Assembly (NCBI RefSeq): GCF_037975245.1
Contig: NC_092568.1
Coordinates: forward strand, 62,001-126,000
DNA: 64,000 bases
Reading direction: 5' to 3'
From: Apostichopus japonicus
Taxonomy: Eukaryota; Echinodermata; Holothuroidea; Aspidochirotida; Stichopodidae
Shown: positions 23,700-36,155 of the stretch, piece by piece
How positions within the stretch are numbered: position 1 is the stretch's first letter
How the letters are laid out: the number at the start of each line of letters is the position of its first letter
The notes under the pieces: generated by a model
The model's database searches: none
The model's input: only the letters and a program-made list of their open reading frames with translations
What the model was told of the DNA's origin: nothing
Translations under genes and position numbers: made by a program

Positions 23700-26600
23700 C
23701 CATTTGCTATTTTAGAGCATACATTTGACCCTGTTATTGTTTTTATTCTCAGAATGTCTCAGAATGTAGGCTACGGTACTAACACACACTTCTCTCCGAT
23801 TCAGTCGGTATTATTTAGAACCTTTTTCCCTCCACGAGCGATGAAACAGTTATTAGTAATAATTGTAACTGTTGTGGCATTGCTATTCGTAGTGCGGGAA
23901 TGTTGCAAGTATGCCAGATATTTCATACCTAAGTCATATCAAACTATATGACATGTACATTTGTAATAACAAGGTCTCTCCTATAGCAAGCTGTGCGGTG
24001 TCTTTGACCTGGACAGAAACTACTGCGCATGCTCAAATTAGTTCATCTTGGCCAATGATAATCCTAAGACGTGTCGTGCATTTGGCTACAGATTAAACTC
24101 TCCGATTAAATTAAAACATAAATAAGTTACAGAAGGCACGTCCCTTCTAGAAGTGGAATGCATATATCTATTACATATTCATAAGTTTTTATCAATATCA
24201 CAAAATATATTCACAGCCTTCACGAACGGTCACAGCAGCAGTCAAATACTAACCAAATTATCCAATTAATTGAGCGTTCAATTAACCGAATAATTCCGTT
24301 GGTATGGTATATGCAACCAAGTAGTCTAAAACGATATGATTACGAAAAGGCATTTATTAAACTCATTGCAAGCCGTCTGTGCACACCATGCGAAGGCACG
24401 TGCATCCGAAACACTGTTGCTTGTTTTGAGTTAGGCTTAGGGCCTTCGTGTATCAGCAGTTTCTATATTTTAAATACAATACCCTGCATGTTTATTATCA
24501 GCATGCTTGGGTTGCCAAGCGAAGCCCGGCTCCATGCACGTAAAACCACTCCATCCCTACCAACTATAGATCTAAAGGCCTTTTCCGACAAATGACGTCT
24601 GTTTGCCATAAATATGTAATAACCCTGTTGCATATTCATATATTCAGAAACAACTTACTACAATGACAAAGGGACTCGTGATACACATGTGACGATGATC
24701 ACAAAGTCACAGTCTCGATGCAAGGGGACGGGGCCGTGAGGGGGGGGGGGGTGAGAGTGGATCAGTTCAGTAGTGTGGTTGACGTCCCTAGGTTCTTTCT
24801 TGAGTGGCTTTTCTTTACAAGAAAATAACAGTGTGACATTTTGATCGTAAACAGAATGTTCTCTTAGCCTATATATCCAAGTCCCGCAGGCGTAATGTTA
24901 CATATATACCACTTCCCGATGTCTTTCCTTCAACAGGTCACATGTCAGATGTCAAAGGTCACATGCCACGGACAGTATATAACGTTTAAAAGAATTAAAA
25001 ATTGCCTTATGACGTCACCTAGATTGTTGCACTATTACACCTCGGGCAAGAACTGAGGTTAACTACCGATATATTTCCTTCCTTAACCGCTATAGCCTTT
25101 TCACACAATAACCTTAATACACTGATAGGTTGTCTCGGATCATATGTAATATCTGTTTCTTTTCCAAGGGAATCATGATACTGCCGCATGCATAATGCAT
25201 ATGATCACGTGACCGTGATACTATACTTGGAGGGGATTGTAGGGATGGCAGTGTAACAATATAGAGTATAAATTCGATCTTTCGTGATCTATCTCGTATT
25301 GTGAGTATAGCCTGTTGCTATATAAAATGAGAAAGTAACCATATAGCTTTGCAAGATCTTTCCAGCCTTCAAGGGAGGTTTTGAATCAATATTTCACTTC
25401 TAAATGAATGACTCATAAATATTATATAGCTATAGACAAATGAAAGAGATCTATATATATAAAATACCTACTATCTTAATATACGGTAGCATATATAGTG
25501 AAAATATAGCATATCCGCAATATCATTATTCTTCTCCCTAAGACTGGCCGTACCCGTCGAACCACGACATGCCCTGGTTAATCATTAACCTTTCTGACCG
25601 CTTTGACTTCGAAAAGTGAGAGAAAGCTTTCGAACTACAGAGCTTCAGGTTGATCATTAATTCCAGCTTCTTCTATGTTGTCCAGTAGTGCACAACTAGC
25701 CCCCCACCCCACCACACCCCACCCCACCGCACCACATCCTACTCCGTCCTGCTGATCCACCGAATACTTATCACGTTATGTGAACTTATTGGGACCCCCC
25801 CACTCCCCTCCCAGGTCTACTCAGTCCTGACAGGGCTTCCACGTCAGCTACAGACCTCCTGACTACGTGTCGGCTTATTTACCCTCCCCGTCCCCCCCCC
25901 CCCCATCTTCTCCTTTGATTCCACACGCTCTCCTCCAACCTCTATCCGTTCGTTTTCCTCCCTCACCCTCTCTGCCTTCCCCCTCCCTCCGGCTCGCCCT
26001 CACTCTTCAAGTTGTTTATATATAATTTTTTATACTAGCCTCGACTATATTGATTAAACTTACTAGTGCACTGTGAAGGATACAATTCTTCATACTAAAT
26101 CCTATGAACGTGATGGTGTAACCACATGATGGGGTAACATTAAGTAAAACCTTCGTCAGTAGATGGTATACTTTGATCTGTTGACGCCATACCAATGAAA
26201 GTACAAGATAGTAATTCCATGGTCGTCGTACCAGGGTGCTGACTCTCTGGTAAGACATTTTCATACTGTTAAAAATATTTCATGGAAATATATAGCAGGT
26301 TACAAACAGCTATATATTCTTGCAGACATTGTATATAATTCCATTGTTAACAATACAGTTCATACAGCCCTTCTAGTCACGTTTATATGTTTTCATTGTT
26401 TATACTTCACTTGGAAAATTATGATTTCCAAAAACAAACGGAGGGGGTGGGGGAGAACGGGTGATATAATGGTCCCTGGTCCAACCTGTCTCTCTTCGCA
26501 GCACACAGACGTACACAAGCATATATACATATATATACATACAGACATATTCACAAAAGCAGAGTACAATCTGCGCCAATACCTATATATCTATATTCTG

Positions 26601-27505
26601 TATTTTATCTGATGTATGAAAGTAAAATATTAACAAGAGCTTCTGGAATTTGGTGTTTTGTTGTAACCTTTATGTAAATATTAGATAGAGAACGTTGAGA
26701 TATAATTAGTTAAGTGTTTACATATCTAGTTCGTTGTGGCCGAGGGCATTGGGCTATTAAACATAACCCCGAATGTTATCGCATTGCAGGGATATAGGAA
26801 CAGTTAGAAGTGGTAGCCAAGTCGAACAATGCCACAAAATCGTTTTATCGCTTCATCATTACTTATTAAGTTCCAATTATGATAATAATATTTTAACAAG
26901 CCAAAGCTCGTGGGAGCTTTTATCCTGTTTAACCAGCTACGCGTGATTTAGAATTGTTTCTCGGTCTGTTTAAATACCTATATGATAACTGTATGATATT
27001 GTATTGTGGAAATGCTCGAGATTAAATTGAGTATAAACGAATGGCAAAGACATAAAGGATATCATTATTAATTTTATCAAGTTTTTCTTGAATCATATAA
27101 ACCCAAATTTAAGCAAACTTTGTCATGGTGACCATATAACCCCTGTCTGCATAATTAACTTCAAATATTCACTTTAACATTTTAAATAAGTTCAAAATAC
27201 CAAAGGAAACCGTTTCACACTAGTGACAGGAGAAGGATTTCGCTAAGAATATTATCTTTGCAGACAACAAGGAAGGTCAAAAATATAACAATGAAATATA
27301 ACAATGAGGAAGTATTTGTCTTTATAACATATTTGTGACATTTTGAACTTTTGAGAATAAGCCAGAAAGCGAAAATATCATTCTTAAATAGAAAAAAAAA
27401 ATGCATTTCGTCTTTTCTCACGATGTTGTACGACACTCAACTATTCTGTGAATGTTAGGAGTACCTGATAGGGGAGGGTGTAGGGGAAGCGGGTATGCGA
27501 GTGCA
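23700..27505. other. Intergenic, no gene seen
   Basis: C-rich tracts at 25690-25990 and AT-rich flanks. No frame with recognisable similarity. Confidence 0.4.
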
Positions 27506-27507
27506 TG

Positions 27508-27600
27508 GGCGGGTAAACGGTTAGGGTGGGTAAACGGTTAGTGTGGGTAAACAGTTAGGGCGGGTAAACAGTTAGTACGGGTAAACAGTTAGGGTGGGGT
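27508..27600 (+). repeat. Five-unit 18-bp minisatellite
   Basis: The unit GGGTAAACGGTTAGGGTG is repeated about five times, with variants CAGTTAG and TAGTACG. Confidence 0.9.
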
Positions 27601-30600
27601 AAGCGGATGGATGGGGAGTACGAGACTGGGATAGATGAACAACAAACTCGACGCTTTTAATAAAATCGTGTCAATCTTAGATAATATAAACAAAGCACTT
27701 GTGTTTTATTATCAATTAATCAATTCTGAACAATTTAATTCTATTTTCGTCTCATAAAAACCTGCAATTTTATCTCATTCAGACCACGCCGCCCGTCCTC
27801 AATATATGCCTTGCCCGTTCCACGTTCCTTTATTTCAAATTAGCCATTTCCTTTTTAATTCGTATCAGGGATATCGTTAATTAGCCTATACAATTAAAAA
27901 ATATATGTGATGCAAATAAGAGATAACTAAATTTATATTAGAGATATTTTTTACTCCTTTTAGAGATATATTAATAATCCGGAGAAATATCGTTATCTTC
28001 TCAAATCCAATCTCTTCTAATTTAGAGATATCTCTTGGGAATCAATGCTAAAATGGTTTGCCATGTAAACGGACTATACCTTCTTAAAGGTTACAATGAC
28101 GCAATAACATGGATTACTCAGCCAGCTAATTTCCAGATCTTTGGTATAACTTGGTTTTAAAGCAGATAAAGTGAAACTATATAGTCTGTTACTTATCACT
28201 ATTTATAATAGCGCCCGCTAGTTTCATTTTTGTCCAATTGAAATTCAAAACATCATATTTACATGGAAGAAAAAAATTCATGTAGGAAATCGTTTGTCAA
28301 CTATGTTGTAGAATAACCAACCAGAGACAAGATTAGGTTGTACAGTTATCTTGAAATTAAGTCAAAGTTCAGTTGACAATATACTCAAGTGGGTAACCTA
28401 CACCCACCCCTATCGTGATATAAAGTTCATAAGCAGCACGCCAGGAGGCCTGATCTCATTTCAGTTTCGTGTGAGGGTTATTAATACTGTACGAGTTACA
28501 TTTAACCGGACCGGACTGCATCTTTCTGTGTTGGTTACGGAGGTTAGCCTTAGCTATTTTTTTTTCAGTATTACATTTTCCCAATCATTAATTAGTCATA
28601 TATAATTATACACATCATAATTATATTTTAAGTTAGTATTTTCGAGACGACCTTAACCAATGTTTCCTTCAATTACAAGTCTCAATAAAAAAAAAACTAA
28701 AAAAACAAAACCCGAATGGACAATTCAGAGCTGAAACTTCATATTGCTAAGTGTTCTAAGAATTTGTTGACAAATTTTTTTTTGTTTTTTAGTCTTAAAA
28801 GACAACTGAAGGCAAACTAATTAATGTTGAGGTGTTTGTATAGACCGCTAAAAACAATACCACTGCCATCCGTTCAGGTTTTTATTATTTCTATATCAAT
28901 TTCATTTTGTGAGAAAAGACTTTTAAGACATCAGACGTCAATCAATCAAAATGGCTTGTCTACTTAGTCTATAGCAGACAGACTCAAAAGTAAAACAAAA
29001 CAAAACGTATTGGAAAAGCAAAACAAGTTTGATGGTTTCATATTTCATATGATTTAATACAATGCTTTGGAAATTTATGAAGGTTACTTTCTGCAGTATA
29101 TTGCATAAACTGATACTCTATTGTTTGTTTGAAGTAAAAAAAAAGGAGAACAATTTGTGGGCGAGTTGTTAGAATTTAATAATATATGAATAAACATTAA
29201 TTCTATTTTTGGAGTGAATTAAGGAGCCGCCGTCATCTTTGATATTGAGCTTCAATTTGAATGAGAGTATATTCCAGATATTAATTAATCTTTAAAGGTA
29301 AAGTATCTTAAAATTACCGAAATAGCTACATAGAGATAGACTTGTAGTAAGTCCATACACTTATTCTACTAGCATACAGTGTTGCCGGCAGGCTCTTACT
29401 CGCCCTGATGGTGGATTTCTACTCGTATACATGTGTACACTCTAGTGTAAACTTAAGTATTCTCGCTCAGACCCTTGTACTCATATACGCGTACTCCTGC
29501 ATTGAGAGGGGGAATTCTCCCTGTGCGCGTCCTACGATACTGTTCGGTACTCGAACAATGCGTATGAAAGTCTGTATATAAATATATTATTAACACTTAT
29601 TTTCCCCTGTATTTGTTGTAATGTATCGTGGCATATCAATACTACACTATAGGCCGCCCTCACATAACCATCATCATTCAACATAATAAAAATAATTAAA
29701 CACATAAAATTGGTATATTATATATCTTTCGTAATTTGAACAACTAAATTATATACAAACTCTATGAAAAGAATTTTCGGAGATCAAAGTACGACTGAGT
29801 TACTGATATTGGTAAATCGTTTTGGATTTATTCAGATAAACAATGAACGTTATGACATGCCCAGGCTATCTCAGCAGTAAATGCTAAAAGTATACAGGTT
29901 AACATGTTGTATATACTAATCATGGAGTGAGATGCGTTAACCTTTTTTTAGGTACAGCTCCAAAAACAAACCCAAAAATTTAGGTTTATTTGTATTTAAA
30001 TCATATAAAAAGCTACAGCAACTGGATTGGGCTGGAGTATCATGTCGCTTATCGATCGAAATGGTGGTAATCGGGTTGATAGAAGACGGGAATCACGTGT
30101 CACAAAAACCGATTAATTGTGTAACTTAACGTCAATCTCCCGCATGCAGGAAAATTTGTTTTAACATTCCAGATATGTACCCCTCCTCCCCCCCCAAAAA
30201 GAAATCAATATACCGCTAGCTGTACAGTATATCCATGTACGTATAGTATAAACATATGCATCAAATGTGAATCTGTGTAGACCTTGATGAAACTCAGTAG
30301 CTACTTATCGAAAAGTTGCAGGTTGCCAATGGTGATACTGCTTCACTAGTTAGGCCTACGATGTATTTATGCAGGTTGAAGCATCAATAGAGAGACCACC
30401 TCTTAAGTTGTTGATCCATTCGAAAGACATGTTATATTACAGTTATATAGGCCTATATATCTATCTATATATCGCTACTTGTCTTAACGGGATGTATCGT
30501 AAATAGCCTATAGTCCAGTATAGCTGATACATGCACCTCAACAACGCCAATCTCAACCTATATCACATTCACTTTTTTGCTCAAATATTATGCTATATAT

Positions 30601-31225
30601 ATATATACACAATTATAGCAGTGATTCAATTGGATTCCAAAGACTTATTTTATGTTTAAAATAAAATGAAAAATTGAAGATCACTCGAGAAAACATATAT
30701 GTTGTTTTATTTGTGTGTGTGCGTGTGTGTGTGTGCCACTGAAACATATAACAAACAGCAACTTAAGTATGGAAATTACCTATAGCTGCATATTGCGCAA
30801 CATTCACGTTTATCAATTTTCTCTTACGTAACTTTTTCTGATTGCGTATACAAGACAGGCCGCTCTCCTACTCGCACCCCCCCCCCCCACTCCCTTCACA
30901 TATATCCGGGTGAGAACAAAAGGAGCATTTCATGCAACGGCGGGCATGATAGAAACTATTATATGACCCGTACCTGTCACCTCCTACCCTTGTGGACCCT
31001 TGCTTACCCACCCCCCCCCCCCACAATCTCATCTCCATTCTACATTCAGTACGTAATCATTATCAAGAGACATTAACGGAAAACTTTTGAAAATAAGCTA
31101 GAAAGGTCTGAAGATTGTGACCGCCCTAAAACGTTTACGGCAATACGGTATAGTAAACCAATCTTAAGACATATATGAAGTGGCTATATTTGTCTTCTCA
31201 GTGAAGCAGATAAAATAGCATATAT
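27601..31225. other. Intergenic, no gene seen
   Basis: AT-rich, with a (TG)n tract at 30712-30735 and poly-C runs near 30880 and 31010. Nothing coding is supportable. Confidence 0.4.
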
Positions 31226-31229
31226 ATAT

Positions 31230-31490
31230 GCGGGGGGGGGGGGCGGATCCAAGTGACGTGGGTGTGGGTGTATATTCCCTTCCCCATTTTCCGACCCCAC
31301 ACCAAAAAATCTACAAGAAGTTATTGCACAGTCTTGCGTGTGGACCTAAATATCATACACAGTTAGACATACTAATTTATTGGGTAAAATATGCCTCATA
31401 ACTTGTTCTATTTTCATGTCAACATTTTCTATTTCTGCATGGAGGAGGACGACTACCCTCACCTTTTTTAAAAATCCTGGATCCAACTCA
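31230..31490. mobile_element. Possible small element with GGATCCA-type ends
   Basis: A G-run followed by GCGGATCCA at the left and AAAAATCCTGGATCC at the right are roughly inverted. A related end (AAAAATCCTAGATCCGC) occurs at 59569-59585, and a looser one (GAAAATCCTGGATACGC) at 51594-51610. Confidence 0.35.
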
Positions 31491-31948
31491 TATATAATAC
31501 CCATATAATATATGCCAACAAATAGCGAACGAACATATTTTATATTGCTTACATAATAATAAGTTCATTAGCCTCGCCATGCAGACAAAAAATTTTTTAT
31601 TAAAAGTTGCATTCCTGGGAATTTTTTATCACTACCGCTTTACAGTACACAAATTAGGCATAATTCAAGGGTACTTCTTTTAAATTATGATTAAACTGTT
31701 TTATAACTCATCTTAATGGTTGTGATGTCTATATAGAAATGGAAGGAATCTTCAAATTTCTCATTTCGTAGGCTCTATTTATAGTCTAAACGCCTAAACC
31801 CATTCACGTATAATCTCAATACAGATGTCGGATGAAAAATGCCTCACTGAACACAGACAATATTAAAACCATAATTCCCTCCCTGCTCAGTTATGCATTT
31901 TATATGAAATTTAAATGAAATGAATGGATATACTATTTGAAATTCGTT

Positions 31949-31979
31949 GCGCATGCGCATGCGCATGCGCATGCGCATG
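31949..31979 (+). repeat. (GCGCAT)5 microsatellite
   Basis: GCGCATGCGCATGCGCATGC and onward: about five hexamers of alternating purine and pyrimidine. Each overlap contains the palindrome GCGCATGCGC, the core recognised by NRF-1 factors in animals. Confidence 0.93.
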
Positions 31980-34900
31980 GATGCTTGGTTAAATTTTCGA
32001 TTCCATTCGACCTCAAATTCCCTTAAAGTGCAAGTTGAGGTACATTGAGTTAGTTAAGGTATATAACTTATTATTCACTAAAAAGTCAACAATTTTTGAG
32101 AATTTCACTGAGACTTTAACCCGTTGCATGTGCTTACTACCAACACAAGTGTCTGACCGACCAACTTATTTTACACTCGAAAGGATTATTAATAATTGAT
32201 TTATTCAGAATTTTAATCTGAGCATGTTATATTCCGAGAAAAAAAAGAGAAAACATTGTTGATGCTAGTAATGTTTCTATAGTAGTTCCGGTTTTCTCGA
32301 TATTGACCTTTAAAATTTATTAAATCTGGAATGCTCCTTTAAGGCTAAATTGATGATGATGTCGGTTCCTACGTAAACAGGCCTTAATATCATTGTTAAT
32401 TCATTCTTCTTCGAACTTTATATACATAACAGTGTATCGCTAAATGACATTCAACACCATTTTTTCCCCTTGAAACATTTTTAAGAGATTGTAAACATGC
32501 ACCCGATACACACAGAATCGGCTGAAACATGTCATTTGAGGTCATAGAACTCTAATGTATTTCCAATGAGGGTTTTGTTGCACGGGAGGAATTTACCTAC
32601 GGTCGGTGTTATAAACTATGTAGCTGTTTAAAGATCATTTCTCAAAAATCGAGATTGTGTTATAAAAATACAACCTGGATTGGGACATGAGTGTATTTGA
32701 ATAGTCTTGTTAATTTGTGCCTATGAAGCCATGATCATGTCTTTAAATAAATTGTCACAATAGATATTGAATATCCTAAAATATTGCGTTATTTTTTCAA
32801 TATAAGTTTAGACTGTTATAACTAAGAGTCAGTTTTTGGTACCAACAATTAAAATGTATATGCAAATAAGTATAATTTAACAGCTAATCGCACCATTTTT
32901 GTGCGAAAGCAAAAAAATAACATACGGTACAAAAACTGGATGACAAAACGAATGAAATATAGGTCATAAAAAATTTGTAATGCTATAAAACATTTTACTA
33001 CTTTAAGTTGCCGCATGTATATAGCAGAAGGAAAAGCTATCACGGTATCATTAAAAGCGGAAAATCAAAACAAAAACTCCCCATGCATGTATTATATACA
33101 AATACATTGCACAGTACAAAAAGTTCATTCCAAGACTTACATATTGAACTGTACACCAGAACATGAAGGTGTTTTTACCTCCATGACCAGAACAAGCACG
33201 ATTTAGCCTGCACAATATAGGCCACAAGGACTGGGGCACGAACATATCGAAGCTTATTGTATTGATGACAATTGTCAATCACAGTGCGCCTGAATTGGTC
33301 GAGGTAAGCTTATTGTTCGGTTTTAAATTGCTGTTTTCGGGAAGCTATTCAAAGCCATCTTTTGTCTAATTGGAGTTTATAACTGTACCACTAGTGCGGG
33401 GATCTTACAGTCATAGTTGTGTAGAGGTTTGTATTCAAAATAGGTCAGTGGTTCTAAGAATATCGATTATGAGTTAGGCATGGTTGTCAGTGAGCAAAAT
33501 GAGTCCCTGGATTAGTACGAGTAAAGTCGCCAGCTAGTGTTTATAGGTGTACAATAAAGACCAACAGATTAATTCTTACTATACGGTGTTTGAAAATGCA
33601 TATTTTTCAGAAACAAGTTTTGGATTTTAGAAGAACTTTGGTGAAATAATCACGTTATGTACAGTTTCGTGCTGTGGATATATTGTCAACAGTGTTTGCC
33701 GGTGGCCGGTGATATACGGCAATATATACCCGAACCATATCGGTATGTGAGTATCTATATAGGCCTATAGTTATGTCATATGTGACTCATGTGCCATCTG
33801 ATAGTGTCATGATCATACGGTTACATTGTTGATGTAATAGGACTGGGGATTGACAGTGGCTCAAGTAGTTTGGGTTTCGTGCCCAGGCTCTATATCTAAG
33901 GTGACTTTTCTATTAAAAAAATACCTTCTGTTGGCCAGGAGTATAGTCGGAATGTAACGATAAAAGATGATGTCTATATGTAAAGTATGAGATGGCGTCT
34001 ATTTGACCCGATTCAATCCCTATAGTGGGACCCGTAGTTATAACTACCCCAAGGGCCCAAGTCATGACTCTTGGTCAACTACCCCTAGTCATAACTTCGA
34101 GTCGTAACCCCGCATTTCACCCCTTGTCATATATACGAAACAACTATATAGCCCACCAGTAAAGTGGCTTAACTAATTAGGGGGTTAGTTGGTTGTGGGG
34201 TGGCGGTGGCTGAGGTAATTGAAGGGTGTGGGTTGGCATGGTGGTATCGTGGGTATGTGGGGGGGGGGGGTGGGGGTATGGTGGAGAGTGGTTCGATAGG
34301 TCGTTCCATGCATATTTATCTGGAAGTTCAATGAAACCACAATATGAATTTATTAGTCACGTGGGTACGATATTTACATGCGCTATCAGAACACGGATCG
34401 CATACCTTCTGCTAGATTAATAATTACATTAAACTTGTTTTACAACCGCGAGATAACAATAGCTATGTCAGCAGTATGTAATCAACTGGTGGTTAAATTG
34501 TCCTTTAAGATCTAATTAATTATCCGGCAGATAAGTCGTCAGTGATAAGCAAGCAAACACTTCACTTTTGAACTTTAAAACAAACCAGGAATAGTTTCGA
34601 TTTAATCGGTCTGTTTCTTGAACACCAGATCATCAAGTTTCTCCTTTCTTTAGTCTCAGGTTTTCTTTCACTTTTTCTTTGTCGCGTTGTTTCTTTAAAC
34701 AACACTTTCTCTTTCTAATTTCTTTAATTTCTCCTCTTCCCCCTTTTAGTTCCTTTTTTGTTGTTGGCTTAACTGTGATATTGTATTTTGTATTCCTTGG
34801 TGAAGGTAAAACGATGATGCATTTATGTGTGTGTGTGTCAGTGTGTATGGATGTGTGTGGGCTGTGCCACCTTACATTGGAGATATTGAACTTGTTTAGT

Positions 34901-35030
34901 ACATGAACTATATTCTGTTTTGTCATAGTCAAAGGTCAGCAGAGGTCAAAATTTGAAAACCTGGCAAATTCTTAATGGAACTTAATGGAAACTATAGATA
35001 TGTATAGTTATATATAGTTATATATATATA
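31980..35030. other. Intergenic, no protein gene seen
   Basis: Contains a strong donor-like GAG|GTAAGC at 33304 that could end a non-coding upstream exon of OST-alpha copy 2, and a G-run at about 34259-34270. Otherwise nothing supportable. Confidence 0.35.
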
Positions 35031-35036
35031 GTATTC

Positions 35037-35091
35037 GATTCGAACCCGGGCCTCCCGCTTTATATGCGGACACCCTACCTAACTATAGGTC
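35037..35091 (-). repeat. tRNA-derived repeat head (SINE-like)
   Basis: The minus strand has a good B box (GGTTCGAATC), an A-box-like TAGTTAGGTAGGG and a 5-bp anticodon-type stem TCCGC / loop ATATAAA / GCGGG. The T-arm 3' strand and acceptor do not pair, so this is a tRNA relic or SINE head, not a working tRNA. Confidence 0.55.
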
Positions 35092-35205
35092 ATGGACGCT
35101 GATTATCTGTCCAGAGGTTCGAAACCAGTAAGGAAGGTCGTAATTCCACTGTAAGCGTTTGTCACCTGTATCGAACAATGCTAGTTCTGTTTTGGTGACA
35201 TGTTT
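35091..35205 (+). repeat. Dispersed repeat A, copy 1
   Basis: Contains GTCCAGAGGTTCGAAACC, then GTAATTCCACTGTAAGCGTT and CCTGTATCGAACAATGCTAG. The same order is found at 47.1 kb (+) and 63.2 kb (-). It carries a B-box-like GGTTCGAAACC and adjoins a (TA)n tract and the tRNA-like relic. Confidence 0.85.
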
Positions 35206-35573
35206 TGTCTGACTCGAAAGTATATCCTATACTTCTGCAAGCAAAGTTCAAACACTTCAAACCAATCGTTTCGTCTGTTCTGATGACCTTTCACTTAATT
35301 TTTGTCGGTTGTCTGCTAATCGTTAAACCACCTAGGCCTATAGATATATCCTTGTAGAAAACTAATACTCTGAAGAATTGCTTTGACCTAATTCAAAGTT
35401 ATCGATGTTGGTTATAAAATGTTCTATCGAAGATGATGCGGGTTGAATCGAATAAAGGACCCGTACACATGAAGTAATAACGATGTTTGTATAGGTATGA
35501 GGTATCAGATGTACAATATACAGGCAAGATTGAATAACAAAAGAGGACAATGGCGTCTTCTGTAACTAGTAGA

Positions 35574-35621
35574 ATATATATATATATATGTAATATAATA
35601 TAATATAATATAATATATATA
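35574..35621 (+). repeat. (TA)n/(TAATA)n microsatellite
   Basis: A TA run followed by TAATA units, about 330 bp before the copy 2 5'UTR acceptor. Confidence 0.9.
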
Positions 35622-35940
35622 GTTCAAGGGAGATGTGTCAAAGGTGCTTAATGAGTTGATAACTGCGATTCATGTCTACTTAAAGTATGGATTCCTTACC
35701 GACGGAGCCCAAAAGTAAAGTGGTGGTAACCGGCAAATGCTGCCCCCATCCTTCAACCACATCAACTCACCCTCATCATCCTCATATTACCACACAAGCT
35801 CGCGCCATCGTGTTTTTCATTATTCGTGTATTTTCTCTAAAAAATCCTTTTGCAAATAACAACCTAACTAATAACTTCATAAATACTGCTACATATATTG
35901 ACATCATCTAATTTGATCAATGTTTGAATTTTTCTTCTCT

Positions 35941-36013
35941 CGTCCACCGCAGGAAGCTCTTAGCCAAGAGATAGAGAGAGAACAAAGCAAAGAGAAATAG
36001 GAAGAATTTCAAT
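35941..36013 (+). promoter_or_regulatory. Probable 3' splice site and 5'UTR of OST-alpha copy 2
   Basis: A pyrimidine-rich run ending CCACCGCAG at 35952 looks like a splice acceptor. It would start a 61-nt purine-rich untranslated segment ahead of ATG 36014, so transcription may begin in an upstream non-coding exon. No TATA box or initiator was convincing nearby. Confidence 0.45.
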
Positions 36014-36155
36014 ATGGCAGACGACAATGACACGTGGTACACTACTGAGTTAGCGCTTGGAGTGGGTTCTACACTAGCACCGGAAAAACCAAAGTATCCA
36101 TTTGGATGTGATGGACCGGTCTTAATCAAACCGACGACAGAGCAGCTCCTTGCTG
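36014..36155 (+). CDS. OST-alpha copy 2, exon 1 (N-terminal domain)
   Basis: The exon encodes residues 1-47 plus one base and ends at donor GTAGGT (36156), leaving in phase 1. The start context is TCAATATGG. The segment is hydrophilic, with one cysteine (C32) and the PTTEQLL family motif. Confidence 0.9.

Noticed and set aside
23103-23715. Long overlapping frames (187, 137 and 102 codons) on both strands
   Set aside because: They translate a GTG/ATG simple repeat; composition (Thr/Ile, His/Tyr, Val/Met) is repeat-driven on all three frames.
27508-27600. Possible CRISPR-like array
   Set aside because: An 18-bp tandem unit without spacers in a eukaryotic genome is a minisatellite.
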